From NCBI GenBank assembly GCA_946630315.1, contig CAMOYT010000008.1, forward strand, positions 1-44,970: a stretch of DNA of 44,970 bases, in the 5' to 3' direction. This document shows, in pieces, positions 26,170 to 34,387 of the stretch. This DNA is from an uncultured Bacillota bacterium (GTDB lineage: Bacteria; Bacillota_I; Bacilli_A; RF39; UBA660). The position numbers were made by a program, and so were the translations under genes. A model generated the notes under the pieces. That model saw nothing but the letters and a program-made list of their open reading frames with translations. It was not told the DNA's origin and did not search any database. Each line of letters opens with the position of its first letter. The stretch's first letter is position 1.

Positions 26170-26610
26170 TTATTTTTGCTTTTTTAATAAATCTCTTATT
26201 TCTTCTAATAATTTAGCTTCATCAGTTTTTACAACAGCTTCTTCTTCTTCCTTTTCTTTCTTTCCGATAGACATTACTTTATTAACAGCTTTTAACATAA
26301 TAAATAAAACAAAAGCCATAATTAAGAAATTGATTACTGAAGTAATGAAATCTCCATATTTAATTACTTGTCCACCATAGATTTTAATAGTACCACCAAC
26401 TTCAGCACCACCAATTCCATTAATTAATGGATTAATAAAGTCAGTAGTTAATGCTGTAACGATACCAGCAAAAGCATTACCAATGATAACACCGATAGCC
26501 ATATCCATAACATTTCCACGCATTACGAACTCTTTAAATTCAGCAAAAAATCCAGTTCCTTTTTCTTTTAATTTGTTTAAATTTTCTTTGTCAGCTATTT
26601 TTTTAGCCAT
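26170..26610 (-). CDS. mscL: Large-conductance mechanosensitive channel
   Basis: MscL opens under membrane tension to release solutes in osmotic downshock. The 146-residue product has an N-terminal amphipathic part (FFAEFKEFVMRGNVMDMAIG), two membrane helices at about residues 35-60 and 90-115, and a charged C-terminal bundle ending LRDLLKKQK-like (EEIRDLLKKQK). All pore-helix small residues (GVIIGNAFAGIV) are conserved. It has its own promoter and terminator. An AAAGGAGTGAGGAG site precedes the ATG. Confidence 0.95.
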   Translation of the reverse strand: MAKKIADKENLNKLKEKGTGFFAEFKEFVMRGNVMDMAIGVIIGNAFAGIVTALTTDFINPLINGIGGAEVGGTIKIYGGQVIKYGDFITSVINFLIMAFVLFIMLKAVNKVMSIGKKEKEEEEAVVKTDEAKLLEEIRDLLKKQK

Positions 26611-26632
26611 AACTCCTCACTCCTTTAGCTAT

Positions 26633-26660
26633 ATTATAATACATTTTTATTATTTTTCAA
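26633..26660 (-). promoter_or_regulatory. Promoter of mscL
   Basis: TTGAAA (26655-26660), 16-base spacer, TATAAT (26633-26638), directly after the ftsH terminator. Confidence 0.6.
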
Positions 26661-26661
26661 G

Positions 26662-26692
26662 AAAAAAAGGACTAGATTAAACATCTAATTCC
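26662..26692 (-). terminator. Intrinsic terminator of ftsH
   Basis: Imperfect stem GGAATTAGAT with ATCTAGTCC (5-base loop), then seven T. The upstream arm lies in the last codons of ftsH. Confidence 0.65.
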
Positions 26693-28650
26693 TTTAATAA
26701 TTCAGCTTTATTCATATCTTGATAATTTTCTATACCCTTCTTTTTAGCAAGTTCTTTTAATTTTGTAATAGACATAGCTTCTAAATTATCATCTTCTTCT
26801 TTTGGCATTTCTTTATGCTCAACTAAATAATCAATTTGTTCTTTAGTTAAAGTCTCATATTCAAGTAATGCTTCAGCAATAAGTTTCAATAAAGACTTAT
26901 TCTTCTTAATAATTTCAGTTGCATGTTGATGACAATCATTAATGATTTTTCTCATTTCCATATCAATCTCATTAGCAACTTCATTTGAGAAATGTTGAGG
27001 TTTATTATAATCTCTTCCTAAGAATACACTACCTGATTGTTGTTCAAATTGAAGTGGTCCTAAATCACTCATACCATATTCAGTAACCATAGCTCTCGCT
27101 ATCTTAGTAGCTTTTTCAAAGTCATTATGAGCACCAGTTGTAATTTCTCCAAAAGTAACCTCTTCAGCAGTTCTACCACCAAGTAAACCTGTAATTTGTT
27201 CTAATAAATCAGCTTTAGTAGAACATAATTTTTCTTCTGTTGGAACCATCATATTATATCCACCAGCAGATCCACGAGGAATAATAGTAACCTTTTGAAC
27301 ATCAGATGCATTCTTTAATTTAATACCAATAACAGCATGTCCAGCTTCATGATAAGCAACTAATTTACGATCATTCTCACTATATTTATGAGAAGTCTTA
27401 GCAGGTCCCATAAGAACTCTATCAGTAGCTTCATCAATTTCACTCATACTAATTTCATTTTTATCACGTCTAACAGCAAGTAAAGCTGCTTCATTAAGTA
27501 AGTTTTCAAGATCTGCTCCACTAAATCCTGGAGTACGTTTTGCTAAATTCTTTAATGTAATGCCATCAGCTAAAGTCTTGTTTCTAGCATGTACAGCAAG
27601 TATTTCTTCACGACCTCTTACATCTGGTAAATTAACAGTAACTTGTCTATCGAATCTTCCTGGACGAAGAAGTGCTGGGTCTAAAACATCAGGTCTATTA
27701 GTAGCAGCAATAATAATTATTCCTTCATTAGCACCAAATCCATCCATTTCAGTAAGTAATTGGTTAAGTGTTTGCTCACGTTCATCATGTCCTCCACCTA
27801 GACCAGTACCTCTTTGACGACCAACTGCATCAATTTCATCAATAAATATTAAACATGGAGCATTTCTCTTAGCTTGTTGGAACATATCACGAACACGGCT
27901 TGCACCGACACCAACAAATAACTCAACAAAGTCAGAACCACTGATGAAATAGAATGGAACATCAGCTTCTCCAGCTACAGCTTTAGCAAGTAAAGTTTTA
28001 CCTGTACCTGGTGGCCCCATTAATAAAACACCTTTAGGTATTCTAGCACCTAGTTTTTGGAATTTCTTAGGATTTTTTAAGAAATCTATTAATTCTTTTA
28101 CTTCTTCCTTTTCTTCTTTTAAACCAGCTACATCTTTAAATGTAACCTTATTATCATCACTATTTAATCTAGCTCTACTTTTACCAAAATCTAAGCTACT
28201 CTTATTACCAGCCATTTGTTTATTAAAGAACCAGAATACAAATACTAATAATAATAGTAAAGGAACAACTTGTACTAATATTAATAATAATGAACTAGAT
28301 TCAGGATCTCTTTTTACGTTAATCTTAAAGTTTTGTTCATCACTAGCTTGAACAATCTTCTTCATAACTGATTCACTAAGAGGTAACTTAGCAGTAAAGG
28401 TTTCATTTTTCTTATAATCCTTTAAAGTACCTTCTACCTCATAAGTATAAGCACTACCATGAGTAGTAATATTTAAAGTCTTAATTTCTCCTTTATCAAG
28501 CTTTTCTACAAATTCATTATAAGTAAGCTTATTTACTGTTTGATCTGCTACTTTATATACAAAGAGTATACCTAACATAATTACTACTAAAAATACATAA
28601 GGTAATATTCCTCTTCTAATAGCTTTCATATCTATTTTATTCTTATTCAC
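26677..28650 (-). CDS. ftsH: ATP-dependent zinc metalloprotease FtsH
   Basis: Membrane-bound AAA+ protease of 657 residues. Two membrane helices (about 13-33 and 118-140) flank an extracytoplasmic domain. The Walker A GPPGTGKT is at 212-219, followed by Walker [14 protein letters not shown]. The zinc site HEAGH is at 434-438. The C-terminus ends in an extra motif of about 35 residues, [15 protein letters not shown] then KAELLKEL, resembling a Rho N-terminal/SAP-type nucleic-acid-binding helix pair. Standard FtsH lacks it. The start is GTG (28648-28650) behind AAGGAGG. It follows tilS by 12 bases; hpt, which lies between them in Bacillus, is absent. Confidence 0.97.
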   Translation of the reverse strand: MNKNKIDMKAIRRGILPYVFLVVIMLGILFVYKVADQTVNKLTYNEFVEKLDKGEIKTLNITTHGSAYTYEVEGTLKDYKKNETFTAKLPLSESVMKKIVQASDEQNFKINVKRDPESSSLLLILVQVVPLLLLLVFVFWFFNKQMAGNKSSLDFGKSRARLNSDDNKVTFKDVAGLKEEKEEVKELIDFLKNPKKFQKLGARIPKGVLLMGPPGTGKTLLAKAVAGEADVPFYFISGSDFVELFVGVGASRVRDMFQQAKRNAPCLIFIDEIDAVGRQRGTGLGGGHDEREQTLNQLLTEMDGFGANEGIIIIAATNRPDVLDPALLRPGRFDRQVTVNLPDVRGREEILAVHARNKTLADGITLKNLAKRTPGFSGADLENLLNEAALLAVRRDKNEISMSEIDEATDRVLMGPAKTSHKYSENDRKLVAYHEAGHAVIGIKLKNASDVQKVTIIPRGSAGGYNMMVPTEEKLCSTKADLLEQITGLLGGRTAEEVTFGEITTGAHNDFEKATKIARAMVTEYGMSDLGPLQFEQQSGSVFLGRDYNKPQHFSNEVANEIDMEMRKIINDCHQHATEIIKKNKSLLKLIAEALLEYETLTKEQIDYLVEHKEMPKEEDDNLEAMSITKLKELAKKKGIENYQDMNKAELLKELDV

Positions 28651-28662
28651 GCACTTTCCTCC

Positions 28663-29976
28663 TTATTCGTACTTAAGTACAATATCATAATCATCAGTTT
28701 TCTTTTTGTCAAATTGAGATTTAATAACACCAGGTATCCAAACTACATTATTTTTAGAATCAACAACAATAGGCCATGAATCTCTTTTACTTAAAGCAAT
28801 TTTCTTATCAATAAAAATATCTTTTACTTTTCTAGATCCATTAAGATTCTTTACTCTAACCTTATCACCTAACCTACGTGTTCTAACAATCAAAGGTAAT
28901 GCAATTTCACTACTTTTCAACCTACAAATAAAATTACTATTATCCGCAGTATCATCAATTCTTTTTATAACATGATTATTAGGTAATGAAACATAGTTAT
29001 CAAATTCTACTTCATAAGATGAAATAACTTCCGTTTCACGTTTTAATTCTATCATATTATAACTCTTATAAGCAACAACTTCATTTGGTAAATTAACAAA
29101 AGAATTAGCTTTTTTATTATTAATTAAATCAAATAGTAATTCAATATGCTTATCATTAAGTAAAATTAAATCATCAGTATAAAACTCATTCAAAATATAA
29201 TATAAGATTTCTTTCTTAATATAAATATCTTCTTCATTAAACTTATCTATATTAATACGACCATCTTCTACTACTCTTTTAAGAGCTTTATCCCTTTGTT
29301 TAATAAGATAACTATCAGCTTCTTGTAATGTCTTACTAAACTTATAAAACTTCAAATGAACATTTTTGTCTTCACTCTTCAAGAAAGGTAAAATATATTT
29401 ACGATATCTATTCCTAGTATATTTATCTTTATCATTAGACTCATCTATATAATACTTAACATTATTTTCTTTATCATACTCTTCTAATTGCTTCTTAGTA
29501 AGTTCAATCAAAGGTCTTACAACTTTATAATTTCCATTATCTATTATTTTTCTAAAGCCACTATATCCAAGTATATTAGAACCTCTAACTATCTTCATTA
29601 ACACTGTTTCCATTAAATCATCACCATGATGAGCAGTCATCAAATAATTAGCTTTATATTTATTAACTATATTATCAAAGAATTTATATCTAATATTATG
29701 AGCCTCATTATGAAAATTATCATCACCATACTCTTCAATAGTCATAGTTTCTAATAATATATTATGTTCTTCACAATATTTTTTTATAAAAGCTTCTTCT
29801 TCTATACTTTGTTTTCTAAGATTATGATTAACATGACATATAATTAATGATAAATGATATTTATCTCTAATCTTTTCAAGCATATCTACTAAAGCCATAG
29901 AATCTGGTCCAGTACTACAACCAATAACAATAACATCGCCATCATTAAATTTGAAACTTTTCTCTAAATATGACAT
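28663..29976 (-). CDS. tilS: tRNA(Ile)-lysidine synthase
   Basis: TilS modifies the CAU anticodon of one tRNA-Ile to lysidine, an essential step for reading AUA. The 437-residue protein has the PP-loop ATPase motif, here GCSTGPDSMAL (residues 19-29); the usual SGGPDS reads STGPDS. HVNHNLR, the TAHHGDD motif and RNRYRKYILPFL follow. The C-terminal half carries the tRNA-binding domains. AAAAGGAGG lies before the ATG. An extended -10 promoter directly follows the divIC terminator, so tilS-ftsH probably form one unit. Confidence 0.96.
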   Translation of the reverse strand: MSYLEKSFKFNDGDVIVIGCSTGPDSMALVDMLEKIRDKYHLSLIICHVNHNLRKQSIEEEAFIKKYCEEHNILLETMTIEEYGDDNFHNEAHNIRYKFFDNIVNKYKANYLMTAHHGDDLMETVLMKIVRGSNILGYSGFRKIIDNGNYKVVRPLIELTKKQLEEYDKENNVKYYIDESNDKDKYTRNRYRKYILPFLKSEDKNVHLKFYKFSKTLQEADSYLIKQRDKALKRVVEDGRINIDKFNEEDIYIKKEILYYILNEFYTDDLILLNDKHIELLFDLINNKKANSFVNLPNEVVAYKSYNMIELKRETEVISSYEVEFDNYVSLPNNHVIKRIDDTADNSNFICRLKSSEIALPLIVRTRRLGDKVRVKNLNGSRKVKDIFIDKKIALSKRDSWPIVVDSKNNVVWIPGVIKSQFDKKKTDDYDIVLKYE

Positions 29977-30002
29977 AATAACCTCCTTTTTAACTATTTA
30001 TT

Positions 30003-30011
30003 ATTATAACA
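30003..30011 (-). promoter_or_regulatory. Extended -10 promoter for tilS-ftsH
   Basis: TGTTATAAT starts two bases after the T-run of the divIC terminator. Nineteen bases around it are the same as at the mrnC promoter. No separate -35 is visible. Confidence 0.5.
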
Positions 30012-30012
30012 T

Positions 30013-30039
30013 AAAAAAAGAAGAAATATATTATTCTTC
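30013..30039 (-). terminator. Intrinsic terminator of divIC
   Basis: GAAGAA/TTCTTC stem (30034-30039 with 30020-30025, 8-base loop), then seven T. It overlaps the stop codon. Confidence 0.8.
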
Positions 30040-30330
30040 CGGTATTTTAATAATAAATTCTCCATCTTTAGAATATAAATATTTCTCTCTTGCATATCTT
30101 GCTATATAATCTGGATCTTGTAATTTATCAGCATCCACTTTTAGTTGTAATTCCCTTTCCTGCAATTCAATTAATTGTTTTTCCAAAGCTTTCTTTTGTT
30201 GATACTTCTCATATATCTCAATCCAATATTTACCTAAGGTAAAAGTAATCGCAATAATAGTTATAATTGATAATAATCCAAGAGAAAAGAAACGCAATTT
30301 TCTTTTAGTCTTATTCTTCTTTTTCGCCAT
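30031..30330 (-). CDS. divIC: DivIC/FtsB-type septum protein
   Basis: A bitopic division protein of 99 residues. It has a basic N-terminus (AKKKNKTKRKLRF), one membrane segment (about 16-34) and a coiled coil (YEKYQQKKALEKQLIELQ). The FtsB-type end follows (DPDYIARYAREKYLY, then GEFIIKIPEE). In Bacillus DivIC works with FtsL and DivIB in the divisome. I chose the ATG at 30328-30330, with GGTGAAAG upstream, rather than a GTG three codons earlier. It lies between spoVG and tilS, close to the Bacillus order. Confidence 0.93.
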   Translation of the reverse strand: MAKKKNKTKRKLRFFSLGLLSIITIIAITFTLGKYWIEIYEKYQQKKALEKQLIELQERELQLKVDADKLQDPDYIARYAREKYLYSKDGEFIIKIPEE

Positions 30331-30415
30331 CACTTTCACCTACCTTTTCAACTTATATTATACAATACAAACAAGGTTATGAATGTGTAAAATTAAGTAT
30401 ATTTACAATATTATA

Positions 30416-30441
30416 CAAAAAAAGATGCCATCTAGCATCTT
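30416..30441 (-). terminator. Intrinsic terminator of spoVG
   Basis: AGATGC/GCATCT stem with a 6-base loop and seven T, overlapping the spoVG stop region. Confidence 0.85.
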
Positions 30442-30718
30442 ATTCTTCTTCCTTAACTTCATCTTCAGCTTCATCATATGCTTTTAGAATAGCATCTTCA
30501 AACATAGAACGAACTTCTGGATTAATTGGGTGAGCAATATCACGGTATCCACCTGTAGCTGTCTTTCGGCTAGGCATTGCTATAAATAGACCGTTATCTC
30601 CCTCAATAATACGAATATCATGTACAGCAAAACTATCATCTAACAATACTGATGCTATACCTTTCATACGTGAACCTTCCTTATCGATTTTACGTACATT
30701 AACAGATGTAATTTCCAT
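30440..30718 (-). CDS. spoVG: SpoVG-family nucleic-acid-binding regulator
   Basis: A 92-residue SpoVG protein. The conserved core is complete: [10 protein letters not shown] at the start, then [35 protein letters not shown] and [14 protein letters not shown], with an acidic C-terminus. SpoVG binds DNA or RNA in Borrelia and Staphylococcus and is not restricted to spore formers. GAGGGAGG precedes the ATG. The 76 bases upstream have only a poor -35 and a TAAAAT-type -10, so the promoter is unsure. A terminator follows the stop. Confidence 0.95.
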   Translation of the reverse strand: MEITSVNVRKIDKEGSRMKGIASVLLDDSFAVHDIRIIEGDNGLFIAMPSRKTATGGYRDIAHPINPEVRSMFEDAILKAYDEAEDEVKEEE

Positions 30719-30794
30719 AATGAATTCCTCCCTCTTAAAGTATAATTACTTCTAAATCAATTTTATAATAATAATCAGCAAAATGCAACATTTT

Positions 30795-31604
30795 TTAATT
30801 ATTAGTCCTATATAATTCATTTGAAATATCAACAAATACTTCTAAAGGAAGCATCTCACTACGAACATTCAAATCAAACTTATGTTCATTTAATACTTTT
30901 TCAACAACATTCAAATCATACTTCTTTAAATTATTTCTAATCGTCTTTCTTCTAAATTGAAAACTATCACGCACTATTTTTTGAAAAAATTCAAAGTCAC
31001 ATAATTCTAACTTACTATCTTTTTCAGTAAACGAAATAATAACACTATCAACATTTGGTTCCGGAACAAACTGTTTACGTGAAACATAAAACTCTTTCTT
31101 AACATCATAGAAATAATTTAAAAGTACAGTAATAGACCCATAATTTTTATTTCCACATTTACTAGAAAATCTATCCCCAACTTCTTTTTGAACCATCATA
31201 ACAATCTTTTTAAACTTAAGTTTAGAATCAATCAACTTCATAATAATAGGCGTTGTAATATAATACGGAACATTACTACAAAAATATAGATTATCATACT
31301 TATATTCTTTTAAATCATCATTTATATTAGAATCTAAAAAATCTTTAAATATAATTTTAACATTATTGTAATCAGCTAATTTAGAATATAATTCATCTTC
31401 TAAGTCTTTATCTATCTCATAAGCTATTACTTGTTTAGCTCTATTAGCTAATTCTCTAGTCATAATAGCACCACCTGGACCAACTTCTATTACTAAAGAT
31501 TTATCATCAACTAAACTAACATCTACTATTTTCTTAACAGTATTGGTCTCTTTTAAAAAGTTTTGTCCAAACTTTTTTTTAAACTTAACAGAATATTTTT
31601 CCAT
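30795..31604 (-). CDS. rsmA: 16S rRNA dimethyladenosine transferase (KsgA/RsmA)
   Basis: This enzyme dimethylates two adjacent adenines in helix 45 of 16S rRNA during 30S maturation. The 269 residues include FKKKFGQNFL at the start and the SAM motif VIEVGPGGAIMTREL. The catalytic CSNVPYYITTPI motif follows, then the C-terminal helical domain with RRKTIRNNLK. The longest frame begins five codons earlier with GTG; I prefer the ATG at 31602-31604 because GGTGATAAT lies before it. It is separated from sipW by a terminator. Confidence 0.96.
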   Translation of the reverse strand: MEKYSVKFKKKFGQNFLKETNTVKKIVDVSLVDDKSLVIEVGPGGAIMTRELANRAKQVIAYEIDKDLEDELYSKLADYNNVKIIFKDFLDSNINDDLKEYKYDNLYFCSNVPYYITTPIIMKLIDSKLKFKKIVMMVQKEVGDRFSSKCGNKNYGSITVLLNYFYDVKKEFYVSRKQFVPEPNVDSVIISFTEKDSKLELCDFEFFQKIVRDSFQFRRKTIRNNLKKYDLNVVEKVLNEHKFDLNVRSEMLPLEVFVDISNELYRTNN

Positions 31605-31638
31605 ATTATCACCACACACATATTATATTAAAAACAAT

Positions 31639-31664
31639 AAAAAAAAGAAAGCTTAAGCTTTCTT
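31639..31664 (-). terminator. Intrinsic terminator of the signal peptidase gene
   Basis: Perfect AAGAAAGC/GCTTTCTT stem with a TTAA loop and eight T. The loop contains the stop codon. Confidence 0.92.
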
Positions 31665-32255
31665 ACCCATCATATAAGCTAATCTACATCCATCATAAAT
31701 TAATACTAAAGACACTACTCCAACAAAAACAATAATAAAATTAATTGGCTTAGCAAAAAACTGTTGGATATATCCAATTTTAGGTAATTTAAAAATAACC
31801 CTACCATAAATATTATCAGTTAATACAGCAGCTTGATCTTCATTAAGATTATTATCTCCCTTAGTACGATATACCAAATCTCCTTCTTTAGTATATTGTT
31901 TACTAACAATTCTATGTGTAATAGTAAGACCTGAATATCTTACATCACTAGAAGAAAAAGTAATTATATCTCCAATAGATAATTCATCGATATCACTTCT
32001 TTTAACAACAATACCATCACCTACATTAATTGTAGGAACCATACTAGGAGAAACAATAACATATGCTCCAAACAATGGATATTTATATTCCCCTTTATTC
32101 ATATTAATAATTAAATCCCCAAAGTATACTACAAATATTAAGCACACTATTGTCATAATCCCAAATACTGCCATTAAAAAGGCCTTGGCCATAAAATGAG
32201 ATATATAAAAAGCATTCTTAATATGTTTTTTTCTTTTATGTACAACTTTACTCAT
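31653..32255 (-). CDS. SipW-type (ER-like) signal peptidase I
   Basis: A membrane serine protease of 200 residues from the S26B group. It has a basic N-terminus, a first membrane helix (about 24-46) and the catalytic segment IVSPSMVPTINVGDGIV with Ser71. THRIV follows, where His114 replaces the usual Lys, then KGDNNLNED and a C-terminal membrane helix (about 170-190). In Bacillus SipW cleaves TasA and TapA for the biofilm matrix. Two paralogous anchored proteins are encoded immediately upstream and are likely substrates. I chose the ATG at 32253-32255 (AGGTGAT upstream). Terminators lie on both sides, with a TATAAT at 32278-32283. Confidence 0.9.
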   Translation of the reverse strand: MSKVVHKRKKHIKNAFYISHFMAKAFLMAVFGIMTIVCLIFVVYFGDLIINMNKGEYKYPLFGAYVIVSPSMVPTINVGDGIVVKRSDIDELSIGDIITFSSSDVRYSGLTITHRIVSKQYTKEGDLVYRTKGDNNLNEDQAAVLTDNIYGRVIFKLPKIGYIQQFFAKPINFIIVFVGVVSLVLIYDGCRLAYMMGKKA

Positions 32256-32316
32256 TTTATCACCTACCTTTAAATACATTATAATATGTTATTTTAAAAA
32301 AAACTATTTTTTGTAA

Positions 32317-32343
32317 CAAAAAAAAGAGTGCTTTACACACTCT
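32317..32343 (-). terminator. Intrinsic terminator between the paralogous protein gene and sipW
   Basis: AGAGTG/CACTCT stem (7-base loop) and eight T, covering the stop codon of the 201-residue protein. Confidence 0.88.
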
Positions 32344-32947
32344 ATTTAGCTTCTCCAACAATGCCTAATTCAATAGAACAATTTACTTTTTCTCCCTCTT
32401 TTGGAGTATATTTATCACTTAGCCACATCTTTAAACGATAGTTAATTGCTTTAGATTCATTAACATTATCCTTAAATAGAACCATAGATCCTTTCTTAAC
32501 TCCCATTGCATCTTTCTTAGTCAAAGCTTTATATGTCATTGGATCTATAACTTTATTAAAAGTACCATCAGACTCTTTCTCTAAATATACTTTCAAATAT
32601 TCATCATTAATATTACAATCTTTTTTATTTTTAGTAACAAATATTTCATAACTAGCCTTATCTGCTTCTAATAAGTCAGTATTAACAGTAAAATTAAATA
32701 CTGAATCAGCACTATCTACTTTCATACCAACATCATCTTTAGTAGCTTTCATATCAGTAAGAGCAAGTCCACTACTTTCACCAGCATAATTTAATGTAAT
32801 ATCTGCACCTTCCTTAGTTTCTTTAATAACCTCAGGCTTTGTATTAGCATTAATAACAACAGCTGCTACTATAATAGCCAAAATAATAATACTTATTATT
32901 CCAATAATTATAAATACTTGTTTTGATATTTTTTCTTTTTCATCCAT
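32342..32947 (-). CDS. Exported/anchored protein, candidate SipW substrate (paralogue 2), 201 aa
   Basis: No family name is certain. It has a short charged start (MDEKEKISKQ), one membrane helix (about 10-33) and a beta-rich extracytoplasmic domain. The end, YRLKMWLSDKYTPKEG then CSIEL, matches the end of the neighbouring protein (YIVKTWVSN, YCLKV). So do YEIFV and DEYLKVYL against YIKVMV. The two are paralogues from a tandem duplication. This type of domain next to a SipW peptidase suggests a TasA/camelysin-like surface protein, which is inference. The ATG at 32945-32947 lies 7 bases after the stop of the first paralogue. Confidence 0.75.
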   Translation of the reverse strand: MDEKEKISKQVFIIIGIISIIILAIIVAAVVINANTKPEVIKETKEGADITLNYAGESSGLALTDMKATKDDVGMKVDSADSVFNFTVNTDLLEADKASYEIFVTKNKKDCNINDEYLKVYLEKESDGTFNKVIDPMTYKALTKKDAMGVKKGSMVLFKDNVNESKAINYRLKMWLSDKYTPKEGEKVNCSIELGIVGEAK

Positions 32948-32954
32948 ATTATCA

Positions 32955-33533
32955 CTACTCCACACTAACTTTTAAACAATAACTTTTATTTGGATCAGCA
33001 AGCATTGAATTACTAACCCAAGTCTTTACTATATATTCTTTTTGTGTTCCACTATTTATTGAATCAATAAATGCAATCTTTTTATCTGATTTATCTTTAT
33101 ATACTTTTAAATCATCATAAGAAGTAACTGGACCATTTAAAGTAGAAGATAAAAGATTATTTTCAGAATCAGTCACCATTACTTTAATATAAGTACTATC
33201 AATTATATTTTCATCCCCATCTTCATTACAATCATCTACAAATATAGTAAAATCACCATTATAACCTTGTGATGTAACATTAAAGCCAACATAATCAACT
33301 ACACCTTCATCAAAAGTCAAAACATCTTTAGTCTTAACTACAAAATCAGATATAGGTAACTTTCCTGTAAGTTTTAACGTATCATTTTCATCAGTTAAAC
33401 TATTCTTAATAATTCCATTAGTATCCTCTTTTTTACTACCACTAAAATTAACAACTAGTATCATAATAATTAAACAAATCGCAATTAAACCAATGCTAGT
33501 AAAGAGAACTTGCAACTTATATGATCTCTTCAT
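32955..33533 (-). CDS. Exported/anchored protein, candidate SipW substrate (paralogue 1), 192 aa
   Basis: It begins MKRSYKLQVLFTSIG, with a membrane helix at about residues 8-29 and no clear A-x-A cleavage site. A linker (SKKEDTNG) leads into a beta-type domain rich in Asp, Ser, Val and Lys. Its C-terminal 110 residues align by eye with those of the next gene, including the tryptophan and the near-terminal Cys. GAGGTGG precedes the ATG at 33531-33533. In Bacillus the tatD-rsmA interval holds rpfB and rnmV; here it holds this gene, its paralogue and the SipW-type peptidase. Confidence 0.75.
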   Translation of the reverse strand: MKRSYKLQVLFTSIGLIAICLIIMILVVNFSGSKKEDTNGIIKNSLTDENDTLKLTGKLPISDFVVKTKDVLTFDEGVVDYVGFNVTSQGYNGDFTIFVDDCNEDGDENIIDSTYIKVMVTDSENNLLSSTLNGPVTSYDDLKVYKDKSDKKIAFIDSINSGTQKEYIVKTWVSNSMLADPNKSYCLKVSVE

Positions 33534-33584
33534 CTTACCACCTCAAAGAACCCCTATTATCAATATATACTTTATCATAATATA

Positions 33585-34337
33585 TTAGTCTAAGTCAAAC
33601 AATTGACTAGCATTTTTAGAAGTAATTTCACCTACTTCTTCAACACTAATATCAAGTATTTCTCCTATCTTTTTAGCAATATATGGAATATACTTAGAAC
33701 TATTCTTTTTTCCTCTAAAAGGAACAGGAGTTAAATAAGGAGCATCCGTCTCAAGTATGATATTCTCTACTCCTACTTCTTCTACAACTTTATATAAATT
33801 GCTATTTTTAAAAGTAACTACTCCTCCAATTCCAAGTTTATATCCCATAGAAATATATATTTTAGCAACTTCTATACTTCCACTAAAGCAATGTATATCT
33901 CCAATAACTTTATATTTTTTCAAAGTATCAATAGTATCTTGAGTAGCCTCCCTACTATGTATAACAACAGGCATATTTAATTCTTCAGCAATTTTTAATT
34001 GCTTCTCAAATAACTCAATTTGCTTATCTTTGTTATCTTTTACCCAATAATAATCAAGACCTATTTCTCCAATACCAACTACCTTAGGATTATTTAATTG
34101 TTCCCTTAATTTATCCAATAATTCATCATTTACATTATCAACTTGATCAGGATGATACCCAATAGTAACATAAACACAGTCATACTTCTTACTTAATTCA
34201 ATCGCCTCAACAATAGTCTTCTCTTCACATCCAGAAACTATTATTTTACTAACTCCTGCTTCAATATTTTCTTTTATAACTAAATCAATATCTTCATAAT
34301 CTTCTACTGATAAATGGCAATGTGTATCTATAAACAT
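33585..34337 (-). CDS. tatD: TatD-family metal-dependent DNase
   Basis: A TIM-barrel hydrolase of 250 residues. Metal ligands are in place: MFIDTHCHLS (H6, H8), GEIGLDYYW, PVVIHSREA, the HCFSGS segment and ILETDAPYLTP. The protein cleaves DNA with 3' ends in the studied members. GGAGGG precedes the ATG. It lies directly downstream of the metG terminator and an extended -10 promoter, and metG-tatD is also the Bacillus order. Confidence 0.95.
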   Translation of the reverse strand: MFIDTHCHLSVEDYEDIDLVIKENIEAGVSKIIVSGCEEKTIVEAIELSKKYDCVYVTIGYHPDQVDNVNDELLDKLREQLNNPKVVGIGEIGLDYYWVKDNKDKQIELFEKQLKIAEELNMPVVIHSREATQDTIDTLKKYKVIGDIHCFSGSIEVAKIYISMGYKLGIGGVVTFKNSNLYKVVEEVGVENIILETDAPYLTPVPFRGKKNSSKYIPYIAKKIGEILDISVEEVGEITSKNASQLFDLD

Positions 34338-34355
34338 ATTAATCCCTCCATACCT

Positions 34356-34364
34356 ATTATAACA
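34356..34364 (-). promoter_or_regulatory. Extended -10 promoter for tatD
   Basis: TGTTATAAT overlaps the end of the metG terminator T-run, 19 bases upstream of the tatD start. Confidence 0.5.
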
Positions 34365-34387
34365 AAAAAAGAAGAATTACTTCTTCT
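34364..34387 (-). terminator. Intrinsic terminator of metG
   Basis: AGAAGAA/TTCTTCT stem with a GTAA loop and seven T; the stop codon lies in the loop. Confidence 0.88.

Noticed and set aside
30719-30794. Sigma-A promoter upstream of spoVG
   Set aside because: Only a poor -35 (TTGCAT) with TAAAAT at 17 bases; too weak to list as a feature.
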